From: Tetragonia tetragonoides
Lineage: Eukaryota; Streptophyta; Magnoliopsida; Caryophyllales; Aizoaceae
Assembly (NCBI GenBank): GCA_038025085.1
Contig: CM076139.1
Location: 46,728,807 to 46,792,806 of the forward strand
Direction: 5' to 3'
DNA length: 64,000 bases
The notes below the pieces were generated by a model. The model worked only from the letters and a program-made list of their open reading frames with translations, was not told where the DNA came from and searched no databases. The stretch's first letter is position 1, and each line of letters starts with the position of its first letter. This document shows, piece by piece, positions 1-10,913 of this stretch. The position numbers and the translations under genes were made by a program.

Positions 1-627
1 TTGTTAGAGGAGCCACTAGCAAAGTCAAGCACTTGCCCATTGGAAAAATGTTGAGCCGAGGTGATAAGATGCAATGGGAGTCGCACCTCAACCTCACGCT
101 CTATGTCATCCAAGGAGTTCACCCATGCGGGCACTTGTGGTATGGTTTGTGGTTGGACCGATTGCTCGATTTGCGGTGACGGATGGACGGGCACATACAC
201 GGGAGCGAGATCCTCATGAGGATAGTGCAAGATCCTCAATCTCCGGTATTGCACCACGGTCTCCGGAACGAGGTACAAACCTCTAACGGCGGCATCCCAT
301 ACAGCGTATGCTTGGTTCAACACACCTCTCATATAACTAAAATCCAAAAACCAAACACCGTTGTTAGAATAATGATCCATATTAAAAATGTAACCATCGA
401 TAATGATGTCCATGTAATTGATCCTCACGCTAAGCCATGGTTCCACAAGCGGAAGAGTCTGAAGGAGCGTGTAGACTCTCCAACCAGTGAATCCCATGAC
501 CTCACTCGTGAAGGGTGCATATGCATCACAAGCCAAGGCAAACCGTAACACATAATCATCGATGGACTCTCCCAAATACATCGCGAGAGTGAACGGGTGA
601 GGAGGCAATTGAGGTTGTTGCGCCATC
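1..627 (-). CDS. Partial ORF of unknown function, first ORF of a large LTR element
   Basis: An open frame starts at an ATG at 627-625 and runs without a stop to the window edge, so at least 209 codons are present and the C-terminus is missing. The protein begins MAQQPQLPPHPFTLAMYLGE and is rich in aromatic and hydrophobic residues early on (GWRVYTLLQTLPLVEPWL), then becomes proline- and glutamine-rich. I see no CCHC knuckle, protease, RT or integrase motif in this part. It lies about 150 nt downstream of the primer-binding site of the LTR at 794-4175, which is where gag or an extra ORF1 of an LTR element sits. It does not resemble a typical Ty3/gypsy or copia Gag that I know. It may be a diverged Gag, an extra ORF, or a captured host gene. 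I infer only that it belongs to the element. Confidence 0.55.
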
Positions 628-777
628 TAAAAAATTACTCGAACATAACACATAATCTAAACGTTAATTCAAACAATCTAACACATAACTTGGCACATAA
701 TATGCATCCTAATCATGCATGCAACACGTAAAATTCTTACTTATTTCCTAGATTTTCTAGTTCTTATTTTCTTTTAT

Positions 778-789
778 GCTCTGATACCA
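778..789 (-). other. Primer-binding site for initiator-Met tRNA
   Basis: On the minus strand these 12 bases read TGGTATCAGAGC, the usual plant LTR-retrotransposon primer site complementary to the 3' end of initiator methionine tRNA. Four bases separate it from the LTR end at 794, a normal spacing. It fixes the element orientation as minus and marks 794-4175 as the 5' LTR. Confidence 0.9.
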
Positions 790-1313
790 CTTTTGTAACG
801 ACCCGTCCTAGCTAAGTGATTAATTATGCTTAATCACGATTAGGCCCAAGATTAAAGCCGGACTAATATACTTAATAATATTGCATCATTTATTTATAAT
901 TAAGTTGTCCGGGTTGTTACTACCATATCCACCCGAGGGTGGATATTAGGCTTAATGAAAAGTAGTTTACATAAACATCCAACAAGAAAATAAAAACTAG
1001 ATTATTACATATAAACATGTTTTCACAATCAAGCAACCAAAGAAGAAACATAAGGCCTTGATCCTTCCCATGCACACACGTTCCACCATCAAACTGCTCC
1101 AAAACGTTACCATGCATTCAATACAAAACAAGAGAGAAAATTAGCGGAAAGCTAAGTAATTTCACCCTATTTCGTAAAAATAATAATAGAGTTTATATTA
1201 GATTAAATAATTGTAATAATTAATAAAAGTAGATAAAGGGTAGAAATAACCTTTGCAAGCCTCGATTAGGACATATGCATTTACATATAATAATAAGATC
1301 GTTAGTTAATAAG

Positions 1314-1443
<130 letters not shown>

Positions 1444-2180
1444 CTTGTATTGAAGCATATACATATATAAGCACATATGTATATATATACACATATTCGA
1501 GTATTTAGTAATGGTAATAATAAATATAGATTTCAACATAGTCTTCCTTAGTCCATAATTGAGAATTTAGAAAATATAACACTAGAAATTTAGTTAGACT
1601 AAACTCCCTTAATTTTGAATGTTAGGTGATATGGAAGAGCATGCATGTCTTGGCTATTCAAAATACAAGCCAAAATCCATCATCATGACCTTTAGTCATA
1701 TTCATCATCATAATATATCATCTTGGCCATTTTGCCATATAATCATCATTTAGACTTATAGTCTCAATATTTCATATACTTGGGTATTATAACCCCACAG
1801 TTTCATTTTATAGTGAGCTCACTTCCAAAACATGCTCTTCAAAATTCTAAGGGCGCTACTCTTAGAATCATATCACAAAAATGCTTATCCATGTAGATTC
1901 ATATATAAAAATTACATGAATAAGACTTAGGGTTAGTTGCATGTCCATATTTACTTACTATATGAACAAGTCTTATAATTGTTCTTCAACATAATCTCTC
2001 TTTGAACATAATTACCGAATTGAACTACGTTTATAATCCAATCTTTCATTTATTGAGTCCATTTTGAAGCATAGGTCATTAACATATTCATTCATGACCT
2101 TGTACCATGACCTTAAGACACCTCTAATCCTTATAAACACCTCATTCAATTAATTAGCTCATGGTATAATCAATATAGTT

Positions 2181-2184
<4 letters not shown>

Positions 2185-2243
<59 letters not shown>
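2185..2243. repeat. (AT)n microsatellite
   Basis: A pure AT dinucleotide run, also inside the LTR at 794-4175. Confidence 0.95.
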
Positions 2244-2248
<5 letters not shown>

Positions 2249-3069
2249 CTTCTTTCCTTTAATTTAAAGAGGTATCCCTACTTCACAAGTGGAGTTTATA
2301 AAGTCTAAAACTTTGAAAATAAACTTTCAATCGTCCACATATATCATTCGGTCCATATAATCATCCAAATATTTATTAAATCATTTCATAAACTAATTAC
2401 AAAAATTAAGATTTAATCAGTAAGTTTCGAATCAAACATTAATCATAAAATCAAATGTTATTTTTATAAAACTAAGATCATCTAATTAACAATCAAAACA
2501 ATGATCTTTCGAAGACTAAAGGGGAAAAATAATGGACATGAAAAATTACCTTTGAAGATCAATTCATGCACAAGCTTTAATCTCTCTTCTCCTTTCTTTC
2601 CTCCTTAACCGAATCTCCCTAAGGAATTTTAAGTTCAAAGACCAAAACTAATCTTTCTAAAATTTAATTCTTCTTGTTCATATTAAATAGATCTTTATAA
2701 AATCCCAATTTCACATCATTTTCGGATTTTTGGGGTTTTTAAGTGAATTTTCTGTTTTTAGGGTTTTAACTTATAAATTCGAAAATTCATCTTGTAACAA
2801 ATATTGCTTAAAATCGACATGCAATTATACTAGGGTCTAGGGCTATCTTAAGTGATCTTGTTTCAACTTGATTTTTGTCCAAAAGTCGAGATTAAGAACC
2901 TTTGTTTAGATATTTTATGGTTTTGTTTTGATTTATTTCATTTTCAAAATCTTTGACTAAAAAAGTTTTGAGAATTCTTTACCTCTCTTGAGCTCGCTTG
3001 GGTGAGTTTCAACTTGTAAATTCTTGAACTTTGATGGAGGATTTCGAATGAAACATGAAGGTTAGGATT

Positions 3070-3105
<36 letters not shown>

Positions 3106-4175
3106 CAAAGGAAAATGATTTAGAAATTTAAATTGGAAGTTGTATAGGTTTTTACCTTTCCTTCTTTCTTCTTCTTCTTCTTCCTTTCGTCTTTCTCTCT
3201 TTTTCTCTCTTTCTAAATTTTCTGATTTTGAGTGTGGGAGAATGTATGGGAGGTGTTAAGATTTTCAGAATTTTAAAAGACTTGGAAGAGATATATTTTT
3301 TTTTTTTTATTTTTTTTTTTATGGCTTGGTGTCTTGTGCCATTTTCGTTTGGTTGAAGGGGAGTAAGGAGGGGTAGTGTTTGCTTGTAGAAATTATCAAG
3401 AAATGGGGAAGAGTAAAAGCAATATTGCTAATGATGATTTAGGGGAGAAGAAGCTTTTGGTGGGATTGGGCAATTTTAAGTGATTTGATTTCTCCTTAAA
3501 TTCTCTTTGTTTTTCCTTCCCTTTTTCTTCTTCCTTCACCCGGTTTCCCTCCCCTCTTTATATAGTGCATTTTTGCTGAATTTTTCCTTGTTTCATTTGT
3601 TCTCTCATGCTCTCACATGAGATTATTATAATTAGTTCATCCTTCTCTCACATTCTAATGTCTTTATATTTTATTCCAAACATTACCCTTCTCATGTGCA
3701 CAAACCGTAACCCTCATGCAAAACCAATGAGTCACATACATCAAAACCATGGGTTGTCATTTTCTGATTTTTGGCTTCTATTTTTGGGTGGTGCCACCTA
3801 AGGGAACACTTGGCTATATAGGAAAAGTGTAAATATTTGTTAGATATATAATAATAGGGTGTGATCATGTTATGAAATAGTGTCAAGTTTTTGCAAACCT
3901 CCCTTTTGCTTCTTACGGCAAATCCATGTAGTTTTAGAAATTTAATTTAGCTTTAGTTGTTTATTTATAGGTAAATCAAGTAATTAAAGGATTAATCAAA
4001 CATTTAACGAAATCCTAATAATTTCGTATATTATAGCCTTAAATTGCGAGATTGAATAATAACAAGAACAATAATGAAAACGTAAGGAGTAATTATGTAC
4101 GCATAATCACATAATTAAGATTAAATTAGCTAGTTTAAAGACTAATTAAAAGTTTAGATTTTTCGGGTTATTACA

Positions 4176-4630
4176 TGAACAATACACGACACAACCTATT
4201 TGTCAGCTCTAATTTTGAAACTGAGGTAGAAACATAGAATTCAAGTTTTTAGTTTGTTGTTTTTACATTGATTATGTATGTATATAACGAAAAATTGCGA
4301 AAAAAAAAAACTCATTTAACATTAAGTATTTGCGAAAAATGGCACAAAACCCCTCACTAAAGTTTAAACACCTGCGCTATGACCATATCCCTCCTTGATA
4401 AGTCAATCTGAATCTTCTATTTCACTTTGTATATCATTCCAAATTCCCAACCATATCATATCCCTCCGTAATTTTATCATGCTTTCTAAATTAATAACTA
4501 AAATCTGATGTCTCACATTTATCCCAATTTTATGTAGACTTTTTGGATCCGAAAAAACATAAATAAAACTAGAAAAAAAAAAAGGTAATTGCTTGGAGTA
4601 CAAGGTCGAGAATCTATTCATGGGCTAACG
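4176..4630. other. Short non-coding gap between two LTR elements
   Basis: AT-rich host DNA between the large LTR and the copia insertion. I see no gene or repeat in it. The last bases form part of the pre-insertion site of the copia element. Confidence 0.6.
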
Positions 4631-4635
4631 ATTAG

Positions 4636-5305
4636 TGTTAGAAACAAGGCTAATGAAACGGAATAACTTATCTGTAACAATGGCCGTGGCGTGATGAATC
4701 ACTGCCCTAAAGTCGAATTTGCCCCCACACGTACACTAGGGAATTCCGGCAACCGACCTCCAGGGATACACGGCAGCCAATGCTCCGGTGTACTACGACG
4801 GTGCAAAGGCTTTGAGAGTAAACTGAACAACTGCCAAGTAAAGAAGAGGAGAGGATCTGTTTTGTTCTGTCTCTCAAAGCTGGAGGTTTCGGTTATTATA
4901 TAAGAGCCTTTAGAATCAGTAACCGAAATCAAGAAGTTAATAGTGAGCTGAGATCGTGGGATTTTATTACGAGAGTAATGACATAACGGTTACTGAATCT
5001 GAAGCTGAACGGACCCAAAACGGTCGGAAAAATATTGAGCCGAGAATAAAAAGAGCCCAACCCTCGCCCTCGCCCGGCCTGACCGACCGGACGGACGGCG
5101 GCGGCAGCGCGCGCGCGCGTGTGGAGGAAGAGTCTTCCCTTGACTCTTAGTTCAAAGACTAAAAGTCCACATCAATATATAAAGTCTCTTCTCTTTCCTT
5201 TCTCTACCTATGTGGGACAATTGTGTTTTGTGAACAAGGCTTTTTTAAGGACTTTCTTTGAAGCATACCAAGCTTCATGAAGCTTGTTTGGCTTCATTTC
5301 CAACA
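4636..5305 (-). repeat. 3' LTR of the copia element
   Basis: 670 bp, bounded by TGTTAGAAAC and TTCCAACA, and a close match to 9965-10623. Compared with the other LTR it carries an extra ACG near 4798 and a longer CG-rich tract near 5060-5120. A minus-strand TATA-like motif lies near 4895-4905. The polypurine tract adjoins it at 5306-5315. Confidence 0.95.
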
Positions 5306-5864
5306 ATCCCCCACATGATTCAAAGAAAGAATGGTAGAAAAAGAATGGTAGAAAAAGTTTCATGGCAGTAGGAGGTCGCACGTTACGATACTAATGTCTT
5401 GTGGACTTGAATTAGTACCTTGTGCTTACAAGTTTGCCCAACAACCATTTAGGTGGAAAAAATTCCTTGAACCTTTCACGGTATTTGTTCAGTACAAACT
5501 GCGCACTAGTTTGACCTCAAAATCAGATTTACTCTCGCGAAAACATATATACGTTAGCCCCTTACGTGCCTGGATACTTCTGTGAACGCTCTAGAGAGTC
5601 ATTAGCCCAAATGCTCTCATAGGGGACGGGGAGTTTCCCCACATTCACATAGGTGAGTTCATCAAGTGTGTACTGTCTCACACCACCTTACAAGGCTATG
5701 AACTCATTAAGAGCTAAAATTGCTCAACCTCACACACATGACAGTATACGGAAAAATACTACATCATTGTTATAAAGGAATAGAGTTTGTAGTACAGGAC
5801 TGGAGTTGTTTTGTGATTTCGTTTGACCTCATTGAACCTGGATATGTTCCAGGTTGGGTATCCA

Positions 5865-6971
5865 TCACAATTCACTCCCATTGGGCTGAAGCCCCATTCC
5901 TAGTGCTGACTCAAGCACTATCTTTCTACAAAGGCCTTTGGTGAGAGGATCTGCAAGATTCCTCTCTGACTTTACATACTCAAGTGATATCACATTATCT
6001 CTGATTAGATTCTTAACAATTTCATGCCGAAGTCGTATATGCCTTCTCTTTCCGTTGTAAGAATGGTTGCGGGCTACACTTATGGCCGCTTGACAATCAC
6101 AGTGCATGGAAACGGATGGAGTCGGTCTCCCCCACAATGGAATATCGGCAAGTAGGCTTCTTAGCCATTCAGCTTCATGGCCTGCCATCTCCAAAGCAAT
6201 AAACTCAGATTCCATTGTAGATTTAGCAATACAAGTTTGTTTGGAGGATCTCCAAGATATGGCAGCACTAGCAAGAGTAAAAATATAGTCACTGGTAGAA
6301 TGTATTTCATCATTATCAGATACCCAGTTAGCATCGCAATACCCCTCCAAAACACATGGAAAATTCTTGTAGTGCAAACCCCAATTCATAGTACCTTTCA
6401 AATATCTCAACAATCTAATCAAGGCATTCCAATGTTCATGATTGGGATTATGAGTATATCTACTCAACCTGCTCACAGCATATGCTATATCTGGTCTAGT
6501 ATAGTTCATTAAAAACATAACACTTCCAATTATCTTAGCATACTCTTCTTGTGATACACTGTCACCCTTATTCCTTTTCAAATGAATACTAGAATCATAT
6601 GGGGTTTTGACAGGAGTGGAATCAAATTGTTTAAACTTCTTTAAAATTTTCTCAACATAATGAGATTGATCCAAACTTAAACCCACAGAAGTTCTAGTAA
6701 TTTTAATGCCAAGAATTACATCAGCTTCACCCATGTCTTTCATATCAAAGCATGATTTCAAAAAGGATTTTGTTGTGTTTACCACATCTATACTTGTACA
6801 AAAAATGAGCATGTCATAAACATACAGACATATCATAACGCAACCATGCTCATCATATTTAGAATAAACACAAGCATCAGAATCATTCACCTTAAAACCA
6901 TCAGAAATTATAGTACTATGAAATTTGTCATACCATTGTTTGGGTGCTTGTTTAGTACAAGGACTTAACAA
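5865..6971 (-). pseudogene. copia pol, 3' part: reverse transcriptase C-terminal half and RNase H
   Basis: The frame carries the second half of a copia RT ([11 protein letters not shown], then the active-site region) followed by RNase H ([39 protein letters not shown]) and ends shortly before the polypurine tract. The RT signature usually reading YVDD reads YVYD here: the codon at 6816-6818 encodes Tyr in place of the first catalytic Asp. At its start the conserved YGLKQAP region is broken. A deletion of about 5 bases near 6955 shifts the frame relative to the upstream RT half. The enzyme would copy element RNA into DNA in a virus-like particle, but this copy is inactive on both counts. Confidence 0.9.
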
Positions 6972-8463
6972 GTTTGCATACCTTATGTTCTTGTCCAGGA
7001 ACTACGCAACCTTCGGGCTGTCTCATGTATATCTCCTCATTAAGATCACCATTCAAAAATGCAGTTTTAACATCCATTTGATGCACAACAAGATGATGAA
7101 TGGATGCAAGTGCTATTAAAACTCTAATAGTAGCAATTTTAGTAACAGGAGAATACGTATCAAAATAATCAAGTCCTTGCTTTTGAAAATTTCCTTGAAT
7201 CACAAGTCTAGCCTTATATTTGTCTATTGCCCCATCAGTTCGGTATTTCTTTCGGAACACCCATTTACTACCAAGTGCCTTACAACCCCGAGGAAGGTCA
7301 GATAAAATCCAAGTATTGTTACTCATAATGGATTCTAACTCGCTGTTTATGGCCTCTTGCCAAAAACTAGAGTCAACTGACCTCATGGCCTCTCCATAAT
7401 TCCTGGGGTCATCTTCAATAATATACGCATGCACAAAAGTTTCATCTAGCACATCAATTTCAGCTAAGAAAGCAGTAACATAATCAGGGCCAAAACTTTT
7501 CTCAGTCCTAATACGTTTACCCCTCCTAGGCTCTTGAACTTCTATACTAGACGAAGCATTGACATGTGAAGGTAATGAAGATGCAGCAGCAGGTAAGACC
7601 CGTTGTTCATTTACTTTCATAGGAAAGATATGCTCAAAAAATTCAGCATCACGGGACTCTTTAATAGCACCAAACCCAGAACCATCTCTTAGAACAAATC
7701 TATATGCAGCACTACTATTGGCATATCCAATAAATATAGCATCCAAAGTTTTGGGTCCAATCTTGCTTCTTTGAAAGTCAGGAATCCCGACTTTCGCAAG
7801 GCACCCCCACACTTTCAAGTAACTCAAGTTAGGTCCAAAACCTTTCCACAACTCATATGGAGGTTTCTCAAGTTTCTTGTGGGGAACACGATTAAGTACA
7901 AAGCAGGCCGAAAGTAAAGCTTCCCACCACATGTTATTAGGCATACCCGAACTAATGAGCATAGCATTCATCATTTCTTTGAGGGTCCTATTTTTCCTCT
8001 CGGCAATGCCGTTTTGTTGAGGAGCATAAGGAGCTGTAATTTCGTGAATGATCCCATTAGCCTCACAAAACCCCTTTAGAGGTGTTGAATCATATTCTCC
8101 ACCTCTATCGGACCTAAACCTTTTTATTTTACGATCTAGTTGGTTTTCTACCTCGGCTTTATAGATGAGAAATTTATCCTCAGCCTCATCCTTAGAACTC
8201 AGCAAATACACTTTGGTAAATCTTGAATAATCATCAACAAACGTAATATAATACTTTTTACCACCTCTACTAACATGGCTATGAAAATCACCAAGGTCAG
8301 TGTGCACAAGTTCTAGTAACGTAGAAGTTCTAGTCACATCCTTATTGTAGGGTTTTTTAGGATGTTTAGCTTCTACGCATACTTCACATTTAGTAAAATC
8401 AGTATTGCTAAATGCAGGAATAAGACTAAATTGTTTTAGCCTTTTAATGGATGCCCCATTCAC
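6952..8463 (-). pseudogene. copia pol, 5' part: integrase and N-terminal half of reverse transcriptase
   Basis: Begins inside the integrase zinc-binding region (the final Cys pair is in FTKCEVCVEAK), then the DDE catalytic core: VDDYSRF near 8240, DRGGEYDS near 8100 and the glutamate in AERKNRT near 8000. The copia-type GKG/linker region and the RT start follow (YSPVTKIATIRVLIALAS, MDVKTAFLNGDLNEEIYM). It ends where a small deletion shifts the RT frame near 6955. Upstream, a 1-base loss near 8480 separates it from gag-protease: the HLWHARLGH-type motif is split between frames. One polyprotein in the ancestor, two broken frames now. Confidence 0.93.
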
Positions 8464-8468
8464 ATGAC

Positions 8469-9938
8469 CTAGTCTAGCATGCCATAATGAAACGACTCAA
8501 CGATGTAAACAACAGAAGAGGTAGATGCTTTATTCTCAGTCACAACATCCAACACAAACAACCCCCCATTACAAAAACCTTTCCCGACAAATTTACCATT
8601 TCTGGTGAGTACTAGTTTATCAGATTCAAATGCTAACTTAATCCCAGCTTTGTTCAACAACGAGCCAGAAATTAAGTTCCTGCGAATATCAGGGACATGC
8701 AAAACATTGGTTAAAGCAATAGTTTTACCAGAAGTAAGCTTTAAAAGAACCTTCCCTTTACCAGCAACAGAAGTAGTGCTAGAGTTACCCATGAAGACAC
8801 ACTCTCCTTCAGCACCATTGACATACTCCACGAACATATCTCGGTTGGTACAGCAATGTCTTGTTGCCCCGGTGTCCAAAATCCATTCAACAGTATTACC
8901 AACAAGGTTAATCTCGGACACCATGGCAACAATAACATCCTCGGTCAGGTTAGCTTGGGCTTTGTTCTCTTTGGGTTTGTTGACATCAACGGCAGCAGCA
9001 CTTCTACACTCCTTAGCGGGATGTCCATACTTGCCACAATTGTAACAGTTGCCTTTGAAAAGCTTCTTGAAGTTTTGTGGCTGAATCTTACCATGTAGTT
9101 GGTTTGGTCCTTTCCCTTTGGGTCCCTTGTTTCTGTCATGTCTACCTGCAAAATTCTTTTGTTCAACAAGGTTAGCAGTAGAGGAGGAATGTTCGGTTGT
9201 TTTTCCTTTAGCCTGGATTCGGTTCTGTTCCTCGATCTTGATGTGAGATACAACCTCCTGGAGAGTAAAAGTTTTCTGTTTGTGCCTCATAGAATGAACA
9301 TAATTCTCCCAGGATTTCGGCAATTTATCAAGCAAACAGTTAGCTTGAAAAACCTCACAAATTTTCATCCCTTCAGCAAGAATTTCCGTCACCAAATTTT
9401 CATACTCATGAACTTGATCCAACATAGGCTTACTATCAACTAACTCAAATTTAAGCCACCTACTACAAGCATATTTCCCTTTCCCAAAGTCATCAGTTCC
9501 ATACTTCAATTTAAGAGCATCCCAAATTTCCTTAGCCAATTTCAACTTACTATAAATATGGTATAAGGATGTGGTCATGTAATGCAACAACATACCACGA
9601 CAAGTCCTATTATCCTTCTGAAAGTCTCTAGTGGAATTGACAGGAGCCTTGTCATCAACTAAAGCATGCTCAACACCAATTTGTCCCAAGAAAAATTCCA
9701 TCTTATCCGACCACATATTATAATTTTTCCCATCAAACGGATCTAACTTAGACATATCAGGAACGAAAAAATTTGGGAACATAGGGGTTGTACCAGCAGT
9801 CATCAAATTTGTACTCACATAAGGCACAACAGTATCGTTATGAACTAAAGTAGATGGTATAACAACAGCATGATTAGGGGTGACAGTAGGCACAGAATCG
9901 TTCACATCAACATTACCAATAATTCCGTCAGTAGCCAT
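8469..9938 (-). CDS. copia Gag and protease
   Basis: I chose the ATG at 9938 (MATDGIIGNV...), because the frame upstream of it runs back into the LTR. The Gag domain has the copia hallmark FDGKNYNMWSDKMEFFL and LPKSWENYV. It is followed by a single CCHC knuckle (CYNCGKYGHPAKEC, around 9009-9050) and an aspartic protease site (WILDTGATRHCC, around 8855-8890). Gag would build the particle and bind RNA; the protease would cut the polyprotein. The frame is lost near 8480, just before the integrase zinc motif, through a single-base deletion. Only 26 bases separate the LTR end from this ATG, leaving almost no leader. Confidence 0.9.
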   Translation of the reverse strand: MATDGIIGNVDVNDSVPTVTPNHAVVIPSTLVHNDTVVPYVSTNLMTAGTTPMFPNFFVPDMSKLDPFDGKNYNMWSDKMEFFLGQIGVEHALVDDKAPVNSTRDFQKDNRTCRGMLLHYMTTSLYHIYSKLKLAKEIWDALKLKYGTDDFGKGKYACSRWLKFELVDSKPMLDQVHEYENLVTEILAEGMKICEVFQANCLLDKLPKSWENYVHSMRHKQKTFTLQEVVSHIKIEEQNRIQAKGKTTEHSSSTANLVEQKNFAGRHDRNKGPKGKGPNQLHGKIQPQNFKKLFKGNCYNCGKYGHPAKECRSAAAVDVNKPKENKAQANLTEDVIVAMVSEINLVGNTVEWILDTGATRHCCTNRDMFVEYVNGAEGECVFMGNSSTTSVAGKGKVLLKLTSGKTIALTNVLHVPDIRRNLISGSLLNKAGIKLAFESDKLVLTRNGKFVGKGFCNGGLFVLDVVTENKASTSSVVYIVESFHYGMLD

Positions 9939-9948
9939 GATAAAAAAA

Positions 9949-10049
9949 AAATTCGACTTTAGAATGTTAGAAACAAGGCTAATGAAACGGAATAACTTAT
10001 CTGTAACAATGGCCGTGGCGTGATGAATCACTGCCCTAAAGTCGAATTT
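9949..10049 (-). other. 14-bp inverted repeat spanning the 5' LTR boundary, in place of a tRNA primer site
   Basis: Two bases inside the LTR end, in element orientation, the RNA reads CTAAAGTCGAATTT (9962-9949). Its exact complement lies within the LTR at 10036-10049. No TGG-type site complementary to a tRNA 3' end is present next to the LTR. The arrangement would let the transcript fold back on itself exactly where a primer should bind. The same LTR segment in the other LTR is at 4707-4720. Confidence 0.7.
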
Positions 10050-10623
10050 GCCCCCACACGTACACTAGGGAATTCCGGCAACCGACCTCCAGGGATACAC
10101 GGCAGCCAATGCTCCGGTGTACTACGGTGCAAAGGCTTTGAGAGTAAACTGAACAACTGCCAAGTAAAGAAGAGGAGAGGATCTGTTTTGTTCTGTCTCT
10201 CAAAGCTGGAGGTTTCGGTTATTATATAGGAGCCTTTAGAATCAGTAACCGAAATCAAGAAGTTAATAGTGAGCTGAGATCGTGGGATTTTATTACGAGA
10301 GTAATGACATAACGGTTACTGAATCTGAAGCTGAACGGACCCAAAACGGTCGGAAAAATATTGAGCCGAGAATAAAAAGAGCCCAACCCAACCCCGGCCC
10401 AGCCCATCGGACGGCGGCGACGGCGCGCGCACGCGTGTGTGGAGGAAGAGTCTTCCCTTGACTCTTAGTTCAAAGACTAAAAGTCCACATCAATATATAA
10501 AGTCTCTTCTCTTTCCTTTCTCTACCTATATGGGACAATTGTGTTTTGTGAACAAGGCTTTTTTAAGGACTTTCTTTGAAGCATACCAAGCTTCATGAAG
10601 CTTGTTTGGCTTCATTTCCAACA
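9965..10623 (-). repeat. 5' LTR of the copia element
   Basis: 659 bp, starting TGTTAGAAAC and ending TTCCAACA, about 95% or more like the left LTR by eye. A minus-strand TATA-like motif CCTATATAAT lies at 10230-10221, so transcription into the element would start about 30 bases further at roughly 10190-10195. The LTR ends 65 bases before the TATA box of the P0 gene, on the opposite strand. Confidence 0.95.
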
Positions 10624-10687
10624 ATTAGTAGTGAGTCCTGGCCCACTACGTGTAGGGTGAACTCTGTTTCTCTCTCTTTACCGTGCA

Positions 10688-10697
10688 CTATATAAAT
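10688..10697 (+). promoter_or_regulatory. TATA box of the P0 gene
   Basis: CTATATAAAT lies about 225 bases before the first P0 coding codon and is followed by a CT-rich leader, typical of plant genes. A GGCCCA motif at 10639-10644, common in plant ribosomal-protein promoters, stands just upstream. The copia element ends at 10623, so the promoter beyond about -65 has been displaced by 6 kb. Confidence 0.65.
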
Positions 10698-10913
10698 CTC
10701 TTGAGACTTCAACAACACCATCGTCTTCATCATTCTCTTAGAGGTTAAAGTGACGGCACCCTTTTGCTGTCCGCCTTGACAGAGCTTCTCTACCCAAGAA
10801 GCTACTCATCTCGGCCCTCAATTTTGTCACTGTAAACAAAAAAAAAAAAACTCCAAAAACCCAAAAATACCCAGAAACAAGTTTTGATTTTGCATCATAA
10901 TCTGAGAAAAAAA

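Larger units (their letters stand above)
4631..10628 (-). mobile_element. Full-length Ty1/copia retrotransposon with 5-bp target duplication
   Basis: Two LTRs (4636-5305 and 9965-10623) in direct orientation flank a gag-protease-integrase-RT-RNase H region in copia order, all on the minus strand. The duplication ATTAG is perfect at 4631-4635 and 10624-10628. A polypurine tract (GTGGGGGAT on the minus strand) abuts the left LTR, which is therefore the 3' LTR. The LTRs differ mainly by small indels in a GC-rich stretch and a few substitutions, so the insertion is fairly recent. The coding region has a frameshift after the protease, another inside the RT, and a changed RT catalytic residue, so this copy cannot encode a working enzyme set. 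No tRNA-type primer site follows the 5' LTR. Confidence 0.95.

Noticed and set aside
4691..5150. ORFs inside the copia LTRs repeated at 10020-10258
   Set aside because: They are LTR sequence, differ by frame-changing indels between the two LTRs, and have no domain.
9938..10031. Upstream ATG for copia Gag located inside the LTR
   Set aside because: The 31 extra residues (MIHHATAIVT...) are encoded by LTR and T-run sequence; the Gag-like start is the ATG at 9938.
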